A stretch of DNA of 64,000 nucleotides from Lineus longissimus (taxonomy: Eukaryota; Nemertea; Pilidiophora; Heteronemertea; Lineidae). Below, in pieces: positions 1 to 12,900 of the stretch; positions within the stretch are counted from its first letter, which is position 1, and every line of letters starts with the position of its first letter. The DNA lies in the NCBI RefSeq assembly GCF_910592395.1, contig NC_088322.1, positions 11,341,431 through 11,405,430 of the forward strand. Reading direction: 5' to 3'. The position numbers and the translations under genes are program-made. The notes under the pieces are model-generated. The model saw nothing but the letters and a program-made list of their open reading frames with translations, was not told the DNA's origin and made no database searches.

Positions 1-918
1 CGTTCAGAACAATTCGAGTTATTTTGACCCGATTGTTCAAAACAGGTAAAAGTTGACACTTGTTTTCAACAGTCGGGCCCTAGTGTATAACCATGTGGAC
101 AGGCGCGGCCTCCTCTTATGTCCCTAGTCGCCTGCTACAGCTTGCTGCTGCTTCATTTATCAAATACTGCCTTCACTGGTGGCGCTTCTCATTTCCTCCG
201 ACGGCCTTGGACTGGAATCATTTCTTATCTCACATCTTGATATCAACCAAGCATGCAACAACAGCTCAATTCAATACATAGTTTTGAGCCAACCTTATGA
301 AAAATTTGAATCAACAGCTCAATCTGTAGAAGTTCAAACAAAATTTCCAGAATATTTTGCATCTGGTTACGCATGCGCCTGAACAAGAATCCTTCAGTAA
401 CGGCTCAGTTACCTTGGTTCCCAATAAGCATGCGGAACCCAAATTTTTCTGACTTTGACAAGTGAGAAACATGAGTAGCGTGTGATGTACTCTACCTCTG
501 GCCAAGACGGAGTCACAAGGCTAATTAACCCAATTTGCGCCTAACTGTAGTGGCACGTTAAAGAATGCTTGTCCCGCCTTGGAGGAGGAATACTCCCTGG
601 AGAATTACACCTCCAGGTGCAGAGCGAATGGAGGAAGAAAATTTTCTCATTTTCCTTGTTTGCTGGACCTGCTTAACTCGAAGTCACAAAGTGAAGTTTT
701 CACTAGGCTGTAGACCCACTTCACACCATCACTGACATCGAATCATGTGCCAATCATTCTCATTTACCATCCCTGTCAATATTGTATTATGTTGATCAAT
801 AATTCTCCTGCTTCTGTTTATGCAGGCAGAAAGAAAACAAAAAACAACATTTCTTTGTCCATTGATAAGTGACTTGGCTGTGTTAGCTTCGATTGTGAGG
901 TTGCATCTCTACTTTCAG
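1..918. other. Intron of the SLC4 gene (left edge)
   Basis: No exon with convincing splice sites and protein-like frame was seen. The stretch should be intronic, because the first recognisable exon at 919 starts in the middle of a codon behind a pyrimidine-rich acceptor (tctctactttcag). The conserved cytosolic N-terminal domain exons of this transporter are therefore expected to the left of the window. Confidence 0.6.
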
Positions 919-3900
919 CCAATCACAGCGTCGGCGGAATGCCGAGGAATCTTAGCACTGGGAAGTTAGGTCGCGTCGGATCTGGCTCGAGGCTTACTGC
1001 CCACAACGATAGTTCACCTGGTATGAGTCAGGACGAGAGTTCAGCGGACCTACATGAGTCTGAATCAAGAATAAAGGTAAAGATCATTGGTGTGTTATTA
1101 TGAAACAAAGTGAGAGGGCGCTCCGACTAGGTCTATCAGAACACAGGTGATGACAGTGTAACGTGGAAACATTGGTCCATCATGTTCTACGCATGCTAGC
1201 TAGATAAGAGAGGAGAGCATCCGGGCAGGAACCCCAAACTAGATACCCCTCTGTGTTGCTTACAAAGGTTTGTTACGCTATCTTTATAGGACTTTTCAAT
1301 CATTTACCCACACTTTGATTCAGTCTTGGCAGTCAATGATTCACACCTTCTTTGTTTAGTTTGTTGAATGGTGTTTCCAGCATCTATTAGCGTAGATCCC
1401 TTTGTTTAGTAGTTGTTACTGTCACTACATGTACACGTTCATCATACCACTCACCTTGTGTCAGTATCCACGTGGCCCATGGGTCTTTTCGAGGGAAATA
1501 CATCTCTGTAAAATTTGAAAGAACGGGTGACTGGTTATTCCTAAAGGCTACAAAAATTAATGTGGTCCCAGTGACCTGTCATATCTCCCAATCTCTGTAT
1601 TGAAAAAGCCTCCCCGTTATATATAATTGACTGCTTTCTATTAAACTTCACACAGAATTTTATATTTCAGAGACGGGTGGTGACTTGTTGCTATAAATGC
1701 CTTCTCTCTCCTCTAGGACAAGTTGGAGAAATCACCCTCGTTCAAGCGAAGATTTAGTTTTCTCAAGGTACCATGCCTGTGTGTTTCACTATCAAACCTT
1801 CATGTATACATTAACATATCTATGTGACTACATTTCGCTTCTTACTATCTTAGGGCTCGAACATATCTCCAGCAACCATATAGTGGGTTGGCAGGAGATT
1901 TTCACTAGTGCTAGGAAAATATCTTTAACTTTATATCCGCTTCTGTAACCATTTTAATATGATTTGTATATTGACTCTACAGCCAAATGTTTTTGAATTA
2001 CCTTCTGATGATGGAATTTCTTTTTAGGATGATCTAGGAATGTCATCACCTTATCTGAAGCGACGATTTTCTTCTTATGTCAAGGTACTTGCTGAGTGAG
2101 ATGGCATCTGTGATGTTTGGTGTTTTATCGAACACCTTTTTGCCTGGGCAATGAATGCTGGTGCAAATCAGCGAGATAGGACATTTCCGATTTTTGGATG
2201 CCATTTTTTCCCGGCCTTAACCGGGCTTAATATGGTAACAGCAATGGATAGGTTTACCGTCAGCTCCCCATAGAAATTTGAATTTTTGAAATCGACCAAA
2301 AATTACTATTTTAGAGCCATTTGTTGATCTCCCGTCGTTCTTTTTGCTAATCGGGCAACACCGGCACCTTTCTTTGGTATTAATGTCCTTTCTTTCCTTT
2401 AGGAGGAGCCACGTATCCACTCGCCATCTCTGATGCGACGATTCAGTGAATATGTCAAGGTATAGCAAAGCAATAGTGGTAGTGTGCGAATGGCATTATC
2501 ATGCATTTATTTCAGTTTGAAAATGCACCCCCTTAAATTTTTCTCATTATTGTGGTCTCATAATTAAGTGGTCTTCTCATTCATCAGGCCTCGCCTGTTC
2601 ATTGACACAATGTTTTATAGAAGTGAAGACCTGTTTTACTGTGTGGGTAATTGTTTGGATTTGACGAGCTGGCACAGTTATGTTTTCTGTCCTTTCCGAA
2701 ACGGCCCATAAAATGCCATGTCATACATGGCTAAAAGAGTCAGGAAATCGCATTCCAAATTGTTTGAAATAAAGGTTACTTGTGACACACTATCATAATA
2801 AATCCCACTTGACCAAATTTCTATGCTTAAATATTGCCACATGGAATGCATGGGGCGGCAGGGCCATTAAAGAGCCAAACGTCTTGGCATCAAAAAAATA
2901 CCCTGGCCATGTTGGTGAAAAAGACATCCTACTTCGTACAATGCAAGATAGAATTCACCTTCGGGGCACTTTGTGCATGATGTTTGCCTTCCCCATAAAC
3001 CTAGGTTGGTACATGTATGACATCTTGTGATGTCCCATGATGTAAATTGCAGTCTCCATGGACGAGAGGGAGTTTTTGACAGGAATGGCCAGCCAAATGT
3101 ATAGCAGCCTTGTGCGAGCTAAAGTCCACTCAAAATTTCTGGTTCATTTTAAACTGTGAATGTAGTCATGAAGAACGTAGCTCCAATCTGCTTCCTCTTT
3201 AAACTAGCTTGGTTGTTCAGTTGTAATGAATTGCTCATTGCAACCGAACAGCTAGACTTGTTTATGGCAATTCATCATTGCCATTTTGGGGTTCGCATGC
3301 CGAGGTGAATCATTGCAAATACAATCAGTACAGTCCAATTAGATCCGATGAAGCGCAAGGCTTTGCGCCCTCATTCAGCATTGGCATGCAGCGTCATATG
3401 CCTGAATCCATCTCCGACATGTCACAGTGAATTCTGTGCATTACCTGCAGCTATCGGACATTATGAAAAATGAATATGCAAGTCCCGCTTCATATTTATG
3501 ACGCCAGTCCCTTATCATATTTTTGGCCACTCGCACTAAAACCAGGTACATGCTGCTCTAAGCAGGTTGAGATTGTCTTCTTGTTCATTTCACTGTTGTC
3601 TGCCTTTTGTGAAATCTGAGTACATCAATTTCTTCCCTTACCTCCTGGTGTCATTAGGCTCATCTGCTGTGCGACTTGTGCCTGGTTTTGCTGTGACAGG
3701 CCACATATAGCCCGTCCCAATTAAACTATCTGCCTGGCTACGTGTACCTTTAGAAGACTCCAAACTACATTGGTACTTGATGCCTATATCCTCTTCTCTG
3801 CCGACCTGCAAGCATGTAATTAATTAAAACATCACATTTTCAGCTTTGTCTAAGCACTCCTACTATTCAGACCTCAACGTGATTGCCCTCAATGAGACAG

Positions 3901-6900
3901 TTTCTAACATAGGTCACACTATAGGACTCCCTGGAAGAACATTCATTAATGCAGAGGTTACGCACCCTTCCAACTCTCACTCCGACCTCAACTGCAAGGT
4001 TGAATTTATACAGTCCTCTGGTGATACATGTATCTTCAACTTAACTTAACTGATGAATCTTTTCATATAAGGGAGGTTTTCAAAGCCCCCAAATCACCAA
4101 TGCAGATGCCTGTCCCATTGTTTGAGCTCCACTGATGTCGAACAGTGGGACAGGTTTTTGAGTGATGCACCACCTGCTCCTTAACAATAATTTTAAGATT
4201 CCAAATTGGACCTGTGCACAAGACGGATGAAACAGAGACGTAAGATGAGGCGTAGGCTATCACTACCGCGAGTGTCCTGCCTTTAAACCGAGTTGGCCCT
4301 TAAAGGGAGGTTCCAGTGTAAAGTAGAACCTCTTTATGATGGACACCCTTGGGACTGACAAGTTCTGTCCTTAATAGAGAGGGTGTCCTTGATAGAGAGG
4401 GGTCCACTGAGGGAGGTTCCACTGTATTTATTCAGGTTTCTCATCTAGAGTTTTTCTTCTTCCACAGGAGGCGCACTTTGGTGAATTAGATGTGGACAGA
4501 CGACCCAGCTTTTTTTCAAAGGTACTTTGTCAAATGCCTCAGTCTGAAGATCTCCATTAGCTACACCATTGTCTCTCTATATCATGCCCTTGCAGTCATC
4601 CTCCCATGAAATCTATTTCCAGAGGCAAGCTTGCACCTGCTGACAAGACACCACTCCTTGCTCAGTTCATCCTTGATGTTTCAAAAGTTTGATGTGTTCA
4701 GTGTGTGATCTTGCGTACTGTTCACCGGGAAACTCTCCGTCAACATTTTATTTTTGCAAAAATCAACCTAATGGGTGTAAATCAACATTCATTATTATTA
4801 CGTTGTTTTTGCAAACATTTAGTGCCGGGACAATTGCACAATAATAATCTGCTGCCATTGATCTACCCCAAATTAATTAGATCGGTCAAAACTGGGTCGG
4901 CCAGTGCAAAGAGTGGTGTTTTAGGTCAGACAGAGCATGGCTGGGTGTTCCGTTTTTGCGGAACGTTTTGAAAAACAGAGTGCTTTCCTTGGGTGAAGGT
5001 TCATTGTAATATCCCTGCCCCATCAATATCCCAATTCTTATACCGTAAATCGGGGTGAAATTGGCCTTGCACGTTGAAATTGCCCCAGTTCCCAAAATGA
5101 TGTTGGGTTTAACTAGGACAAGTTTGAATAGCCCATTGAGACATCTTTTAACATCTTTTTGTGCAGTGATTCAGCTGAAATATAGATATACCATGTATGG
5201 TTAAACTGTAGAGTGGACAATTCCACCCCACTTTGGGCCAGTGTCGGCCCATCTTACGGTTGTCAATTCCAGTAATAAACTTGTGTTTGGAGGCTTCAAG
5301 AAACCATTGGGAAGGGGTTATCTTAAGTTAAAGGAGATCTTTGCGATGATTGCATGGAGAAGTTCCTCATCTGGTCAATAGATAACTGACATAAGAACTC
5401 ATGAAATATGAATAATAGCGCTGTCTTTAAAAAATGCGTGATTGGTTGTTTCGTTTTGCAACTGACCAATCGGAGCACTTGTTTCAAGATTTTGCGCATT
5501 GTGTTGTGTTGTCATTTATCTATTTGGATTGGCATTAAAGATATCAACATCTGCATGGGTGTTTGGCAGGCATCTTAACTCCTTCTGAATTTGTACCTTC
5601 AATTGTATGGCCTCGAGACCAAGAATCGACATTCGACAGAGAATTATATTCTTGATGAAATAAGTTTTTTTGGCGTGCCTGGCCCTGACATCTTCTCCCC
5701 TCCCTCCCTCAAATGCAAAACCAGCGACTTTTTTATTCTTTGGGCCACCAGTTGACCCTTGAATGACACAGCACATCCAGACCAGTATCGGAAGAAAGAT
5801 CCTTAGCAGCAATATCGTTCCTGACACCGTGAGAACGCCTGGGGCGACTCTGGAAATCACCACAGGTCCCATTTTCATCACACCACCCCTGAAAAGTACC
5901 CTCAACCTGTCCATCCTTTCAGCTTTGAATGGCTGAACAGTGTGAACAGGCATGATTACTTTAACTGCTATAACAAATCTTAAAGCATGGCCTGAAAAGT
6001 CCGCTGTACATGTAAATAATGCTTTTGAAGTTATGAAATTATGAAGTTATCAATTTTGAATTTCAGGCCTCATTTCGTGTGCTTTGCCATAGGCATAACC
6101 TGGACTTGTATCACGAGCATTCTATTTCGGTCGATTCGAGTCAGTGACCTGACCCTCATCAATCAGTGCTTTTGTTTCTTCAGGACCATCATCATCATAG
6201 TTTCTTTCATCATCACCATCATCATCATCATCATCACAATGATGAGGGTGGTGAACGTACGAGGAAAGTCAGTCGGGCAATAGACAATGACTTTATAGGG
6301 AGGAAGACCAGTTTTCCGTCCAAGGTAGTTTGGATGTGATTAACACCTTTACGTGTCATTTTCCTCTTTAGTTATAATCTTTAACATTTTAGAATGCCGT
6401 GATTTTGACACCTCTGAACATGACATTTTATTCTTTTGCTCTAATCTTTAACATTTAGAATGCCGTGATTAATTGATTCTTCCCATAACATATGTACATC
6501 TACATGTACATGTAGATGCTCTAGTGCACTTCCTTCAGAAATCACACAGGGGCTTTCTCCATCCTTTCGTTAAGAAACTTTGCTTTAAAAAGACTCATAG
6601 AGTTTTCCGACACCCAAAAAAAAGGGAGCAATTGGTTGACGATTTGTTCATGTTGTATAGAGATATCTCAGAGCGGATGTTTGTTTTATCATGTGCACAG
6701 AAAAATATGTATCAACTGCACCAAACAACCCTGTGGAGAAGTTGAAAATTTTGGAGTAAATTATATTTATATTAACTTTATGGATATGCTTCACAATTGG
6801 GATACAATTTAAACTCAATGTGATTTGTGAAGGGTAGCTAGAGGACAATTATATTCAGCTCCAAGCATATAGAGGAATTGACACTCTAGACATATCAAGG

Positions 6901-9900
6901 TTAGGATAGGATCATCATCGCACTTCACCATTTTAGCATCCAGTTTTCAATGTTTGACATTTTTCTCCTCTGAAACCATCCATTTTTGAGCTTATCTTGC
7001 ATGATGAAATTGAGCCAAGGTTAAAATATTGTAAGTTTATACTCAAATTTTATGTCGAGCCATTTCAGTCCATGTTCGGAGGCTGTACTGGATTGCTCGA
7101 TGCAGTGACATCAGGAAGAGTATCAACAGTATTTAGGTAACAACTCAAAGTAGAATGTTTTTTAGAAAATTATACTAAAATAAGGGCAAGAGGGCACAAT
7201 GTGTGGATATTAAAGATACTTTTATCTTCTGTATCAATATGATTACCGATATGATGCAAAACATTCAGTGGCTCTTTGTCGTTTCCAGAGTATGACAGAC
7301 AAAGATGAATCCAATTGCTCACAGCGGCATGAAAGAACTTTTTTTTCATAGCATTGTTTTAGCATCCAACATCTTGCTTATAGAATTCTATTCGCTATAT
7401 TGTTGCTATATTGGCCTTGGCCTGCCTTCGACGTTGGTTTTGTATGGTTTCATAATCTAAACACATTTTGCATATTTTTCATAGCAAAAGTGGCTCATTG
7501 TTGTAAAGATCGTTCAATTGTACTAAAAACGTTCCAATTTACCCATAATATGCCGTAATTCAGCATGAAAATCTATGAGTTAATATCATAATGTGGAGCG
7601 ATCTTTGCTGATTTATGATAAAGGTTTGATTGTAACGTTAACTTCGTGTGGATTTCTAACCATAGCATCTAACTGTCAGGACGATCTCGATCTAGAGAGA
7701 TGATCTGAAGTTACAATGTATCAAGGTCTCGGGGATGATGAATCAAATACTGGGTATGACATGCAATGAACAAAGAAGGTTGGTGCTTGAATGTTGAAAC
7801 CCAATATGTTGCTGGGCAAGATTTGATCAAAAGCTAACAGTGCTTATTCAAGTAGGATATCTGTGTCAACGTGTGCATTTCGGGTATTTTATTAGCTCGT
7901 CAAAGTTGTTCCTTTAATGGTCAAGCAAAGCACCTAATGCCACTTAGGGAGAAAACCACTTCAAAGTAGCTATGAAAAAGTCAATCTTCATATTGGAAAG
8001 ATATGGAGATAGGACTCAAAATATGTTGTCACACTATTTTCAATACAATGTATGTATATTGTCACACCATTCCTGTGTATAGTCAGATCAACAAGTCATA
8101 GTTACCAAGAATTACAAAATTGTGTGAGCATTGAATTTCACAGTTCAAGGTTCATGTACAAAGTCAGTGTGTTCTTTTCCAGGTGATGGTGCATGTTGCA
8201 TGTCTGTGCAGCATAACCAATTCTAAATGCTTAATAGCAACATCATTTCATAACAGTACCCTACATGTATCCCCAAACTCGTTTGACAACCACACACCCA
8301 CTGCAGCCCAACATATGTTCCTGTTTACCACTTTCAGCTGAATGTGGGCTTCATGAAGAAGATCCCACCAGGTGCAGAGGCCTCGAATATATTGGTGGGA
8401 GAAGTCGATTTCCTTCAGAATCCTATCATTGCATTTACGCGTCTGTCAAAAGCGGTGCTGCTCGGCGACCTGACAGAAGTACCAGTGCCGACGCGTTTCC
8501 TGTTTATATTGCTGGGGCCGAAAGGTAACACGCAAAAGTACCATGAGATAGGTCGATCTATCGCGACATTGATGTCAGATGAGGTGTTTCATGATGTCGC
8601 GTACAAGGCCAAGAATCGCCAGGATCTTCTCTCGGGCGTGGACGAGTTCTTGAGTAACTGTACTGTGCTGCCCCCTGGAGAGTGGGATCCAAGCATTAGG
8701 ATTGAGCCCCCAAAGAGTGTACCATCACAGGTATGTGCACGCAGCTGTGATGTTAATCAGATATCGACTCCTGCACAGTAATGTATTTTACAACGGCGTT
8801 CAATGATTGCCATCATAGGACACCATTTTTGATCCGATACCCCATGATTCATAAGTAGGTCAAAGGTGTGTGTGAAGGTGCCAGAATCGTAAAGATTGAT
8901 CAGCAAAGGAGTAATTGATACCCAAAACCTAAACCAATACACATGTTACTCTCTTAAAGTTGGGGCCTTTTCTTCCTCTCGGTATGAAACATGTGGTAAA
9001 AATACCTCTCTTGTTGCAGGAATCACGAAGAACAGAAACAACCCCCGTACCAAATGGTACAGCCCAAACAACAGAACCTGCTGAGGAGCATGGGGACCCT
9101 ACATTAATCAGGACAGGGAGGTAAGCTCAATACAGGTTGATCAAGTGGCACGGCATTGGCAAAGCTCACAGTCAAAGTGAAATGATAGAAACCCTTGCCA
9201 AACTACAAGTGTCACTGCTCTGCTTGGGAAACTTGCACGGGGAACCACTGACTTGAAGGGGTAAGCCTTCATGTTTACTGGTGGCTCAGGGTGATAGAAA
9301 TATCCAGTGCTGTAGTGCAGTTATTATACATGCAAATTTGCTGAAACTTAGTGTTAATAGTATTTGTATAAATGAGTTTATGTACTTCTGATGATTCTAA
9401 CTGGCTTTGTTATTTTCAGGTTGTTTGGTGGTTTAATTGATGATATCAGGCGGAAGGTGCCATTCTATTACAGTGACATCAAAGATGCTCTCCATATCCA
9501 GGCGGTCGCATCCTTCTTCTTCTTATACTTTGCCTGTTTCACGCCGATCATTACATTCGGTGGACTGCTAGGGGATGCAACCGATCAGAATATGGTGAGT
9601 CACCTTCAACTCATGACATCCTATGACTAGCCCAGCTTGGGCAGAGAAACCATGATGAAAACTATTTATTCATGAGCTGACTGAGTCCAATCCGTTTCAT
9701 TGTTTTCACCAGAACCTTCTTCAAATTATTACGTGTTACGTTATATTTCGATTTCCCAACCTCGTTTTCCAGGCAGCGATGGAGAGTATATTAGCTGGTT
9801 GCATCTGTGGCGTGGTTTACTCCCTGTGTGCTGGACAACCGCTGACGATCTTGGGAAGTACGGGGCCTGTACTCGTATTTGAGACGATAACGTACCACTT

Positions 9901-12900
9901 CTGCTTGTAAGTATGGTTCAGGATTGAGATAGCCTTAATTTGTTCCCGAACTGGTCCTCTGCAATCATCTCTCTAGTCAGGACATTTTTCTGCATCCCTT
10001 TTGAGAGAGGATCAATTGTACTTTAGTGGATTCTGAACATTTATGCTGATGCAAGAATGTATGTTCTAATTTAATTGATGTCTCGTCTCGTTTCAGTGAC
10101 AACGGTTTAAACTACCTGTCATTCCGTTGGTGGATTGGCCTGTGGTCGTGCATCTTCCTGCTCATCATAGTCATGTTTGATTTGAGCGCGCTCGTCCGCT
10201 TCATCACGCGATTCACCGAGGAGTCGTTTGCTGCGTTGATCTCCCTCATCTTCATCAAGGAGGCATTTGCCAAGGTGTTCAAAATCTTGAGTTCTCATCC
10301 GATGAACATGCATCCGGAGATTCCGTTAAACTACGACTGCTTCTGCATGCCTGGGAATGATACAAACTTGACCGACACGATCACAACGGTACCACCAAAC
10401 GCCCTGCCCACGACACTCGCACCAAATCTCCTCTCCACGACCCTGTCGCCTTTGAGTGATAACGCGTCGATCATCTTGTCGAATATGACAAAAGAGGATT
10501 GCGTGGCTGCTGGTGGAGTATTGGATGGACCTGGCTGCGACACACCTGTTTATTACGACAATGTCTTCTTCTTTTCGCTGTTGTTATTTTTCGGGACGTT
10601 TGTGATCGCCACAGGCCTGAAGGGATTGAGGAACACTCATTTCTTCCCAACAATTGTAAGTTAACTGCCGACATTCGCAGATTTCATTAATTTGTAACCG
10701 CATTTCAAAATTTTCGCTTGTGTAAATGTGAATTTCAAGATCGCTGTTGTACATAAATACCTGGTTGCGGCAAATTTGCATGCAAGATAGCTGCACTATG
10801 GCATAGTGTAACTGCGTTTCTTTTCCCTGACCCACCAGTAATACAAATGTTATAGTATGAACAGTCCTTGTACAAGCATGAATTTGTCTCTTCCAGGTGC
10901 GCACGACAATTAGCGACTTCGCTGTTATGTTAGCCATTGTGAGTATGGTTGGTCTTGATGCTGCCGTGGGATTGAAGACACCCAAGCTGGATGTCCCAAA
11001 AGAATTTAGAGTAAGTATGACCAATATTATAAGCTCTATAGACATTATTGGGCGATTTGTAATTTCAAGAAGAAGGAAGCCTTTGCCATCTCTTTCACAT
11101 ACCGGGACCGAGAATCAAGCTCGGGGTGTCGATGTTTCGACTGTGCCACTTCAACAGCCCATGCATCCGGGGCTACCATGACATTATGACAACAGGGCAA
11201 AAACGTCACTTGCCCCTAAGCTATAGTTAAGACCATGAGGTTGCAGAGTCACACTGCTGAAAGACATGCGTGACATTGCTAAAATCCTATAGGATTCTTT
11301 GAATTAAGTTGTTTTGCCAAAGTCGAAATCAGTCGGAATATTATTCAGCTTGGTATGATTTTCTGCCACTTTTTTGTTTGGCGTGTGTTTTTGGGATGGG
11401 TTTTCACAAACCTTGATGAACTCTTGACCATGATAAAATGATGCAAACCACCTTGCAGCCAACAAGAAGCGATCGGGACTGGTTCATTCACCCGTTTGGG
11501 CCGAATCCCTGGTGGACGAGTCTTGCAGCGATTCTGCCTGCCCTCCTAGCGGTCATTTTGATCTTCATGGATCAGCAAATCACAGCGGTCATTGTCAACA
11601 GGAAGGAAAATAAATTGAAGGTAAGTGCTACAGTGTCTCCATTGAAATGCTCCATAACCTTAGTTTTTAAAAACACTGGCTGATTTTAATCTTAGTATAC
11701 GTGGAGAATAAACAGTTAAAAAACTGTGGTTATGACCAGAGTGACATGAACGTCAGGTGGTGGATGTACCATGAATTGAATCTTTCTGACAACTCCTCTT
11801 TTCCTTGTGCAGGCGGCCAAACTTTGGAATGAACTCGGTATTGATATCAAAAAGGCTAAGACTGTTTCCATTTTCAGGCGTGGGCTAAAAACCCATCTGT
11901 TTAGACAATGTTTTTGAACCTCTGCATTAGAGCAAATTTTTCTTTTGGATTTTGCAACATATAAGTGCAAATTTTAATTCAATTCAATTCAATTCTACAT
12001 TTCAGAAAGGAAGTGGCTACCACTTGGATCTGTTCATCGTTGCCCTCCTGATCGGCCTGTGCTCGATGATGGGCCTACCGTGGTTCGTTGCCGCCACCGT
12101 TCTCTCCATCACGCACGTCATGTCGCTGAAAAAAGAATCTGAATGCAGTGCTCCTGGCGAGCGTCCCCAGTTTCTCGGTGTCCGTGAGCAACGTATGACG
12201 GGTACACTCGTCTTCCTAATGATTGGCCTGTCCGTGCTGTTGACGTTTATCCTGATTCTCATCCCGATGCCAGTTCTCTATGGTGTTTTCTTGTACATGG
12301 GGGTCTCCTCCCTCAAGGGAGTTCAGGTAGGTTTTACTTTGCCTCGAGCCACTCCTTGTCAGGAGCTTGTGTTCGAATCACTAAGCCAAGCACATAACGT
12401 TACGGATCTCTCATAGAGAAGCGGTTAGAACTGGAGTGTCAAAAATGTCTCATTTTGTGGAAGTGGCTGGCTTGTGTTGCATTCTTAAGTTTTTAACAGA
12501 TTACTGCAATTGTGAATGTTAAGTTTATGAGGCCATTCCTGTTTCAGTTGATCAACCGTATCTTGATCATGTTCATGCCCGCCAAGTACCAACCCGACTA
12601 CATGTACCTCCGCAATGTTGCTGTCAAGCGTGTGCATATTTTCACATGTGTGCAGGTGTTGTGTCTCGCTGTACTGTGGACCGTCAAGACCATCAAGACC
12701 ATATCCATTGCTTTCCCTCTGATGGTAAGTGTATCAAAGACAATGTGGGTCATCAAGTTCATATCCATTGTTTTCAAGTCTTATCAAAGACATGAATGGT
12801 TCACTCACGACGTGATTTAATTTATTGTAATCTTGTTATCTTGTCTCGATGCTATTTTAGCATCGCTCTGGCCACATTTTTTTATTTGTTTGATTATGAA

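Larger units (their letters stand above)
1717..6324 (+). other. Array of five symmetric cassette exons with RR/RK-x-S/T motifs (SLC4 gene)
   Basis: Five consecutive exons (1717-1767, 2028-2084, 2403-2459, 4468-4521, 6184-6324; 51, 57, 57, 54 and 141 bp) are each a multiple of three, begin and end between codons, have AG acceptors, and end in AAG before GTA donors. The first three encode homologous peptides built on SPS-x-x-RRFS: they contain [17 protein letters not shown] and MRRFSEYVK. The fourth ends DRRPSFFSK. The fifth has a run of ten histidines and ends GRKTSFPSK. Because the exon before ends, and exon 8338 begins, between codons, any subset could be skipped without a frameshift. They lie where vertebrate SLC4A7/8/10 have spliced cassettes before the [10 protein letters not shown] motif. 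Similarity of the first three implies exon duplication; regulation by a basophilic kinase is inference. Confidence 0.85.

Noticed and set aside
7069-7136. An AG-to-GT open stretch ([20 protein letters not shown]) in an SLC4 intron that might be another cassette exon
   Set aside because: Its length of 68 bp would shift the frame, the pyrimidine tract is poor, and it lacks the RRxS pattern of the neighbouring exons.
11040-11180. GC-rich segment with CCGAGCTTGATTCTCGGTCC on the minus strand, resembling part of a tRNA or SINE head
   Set aside because: No acceptable cloverleaf, box A or SINE body could be built.
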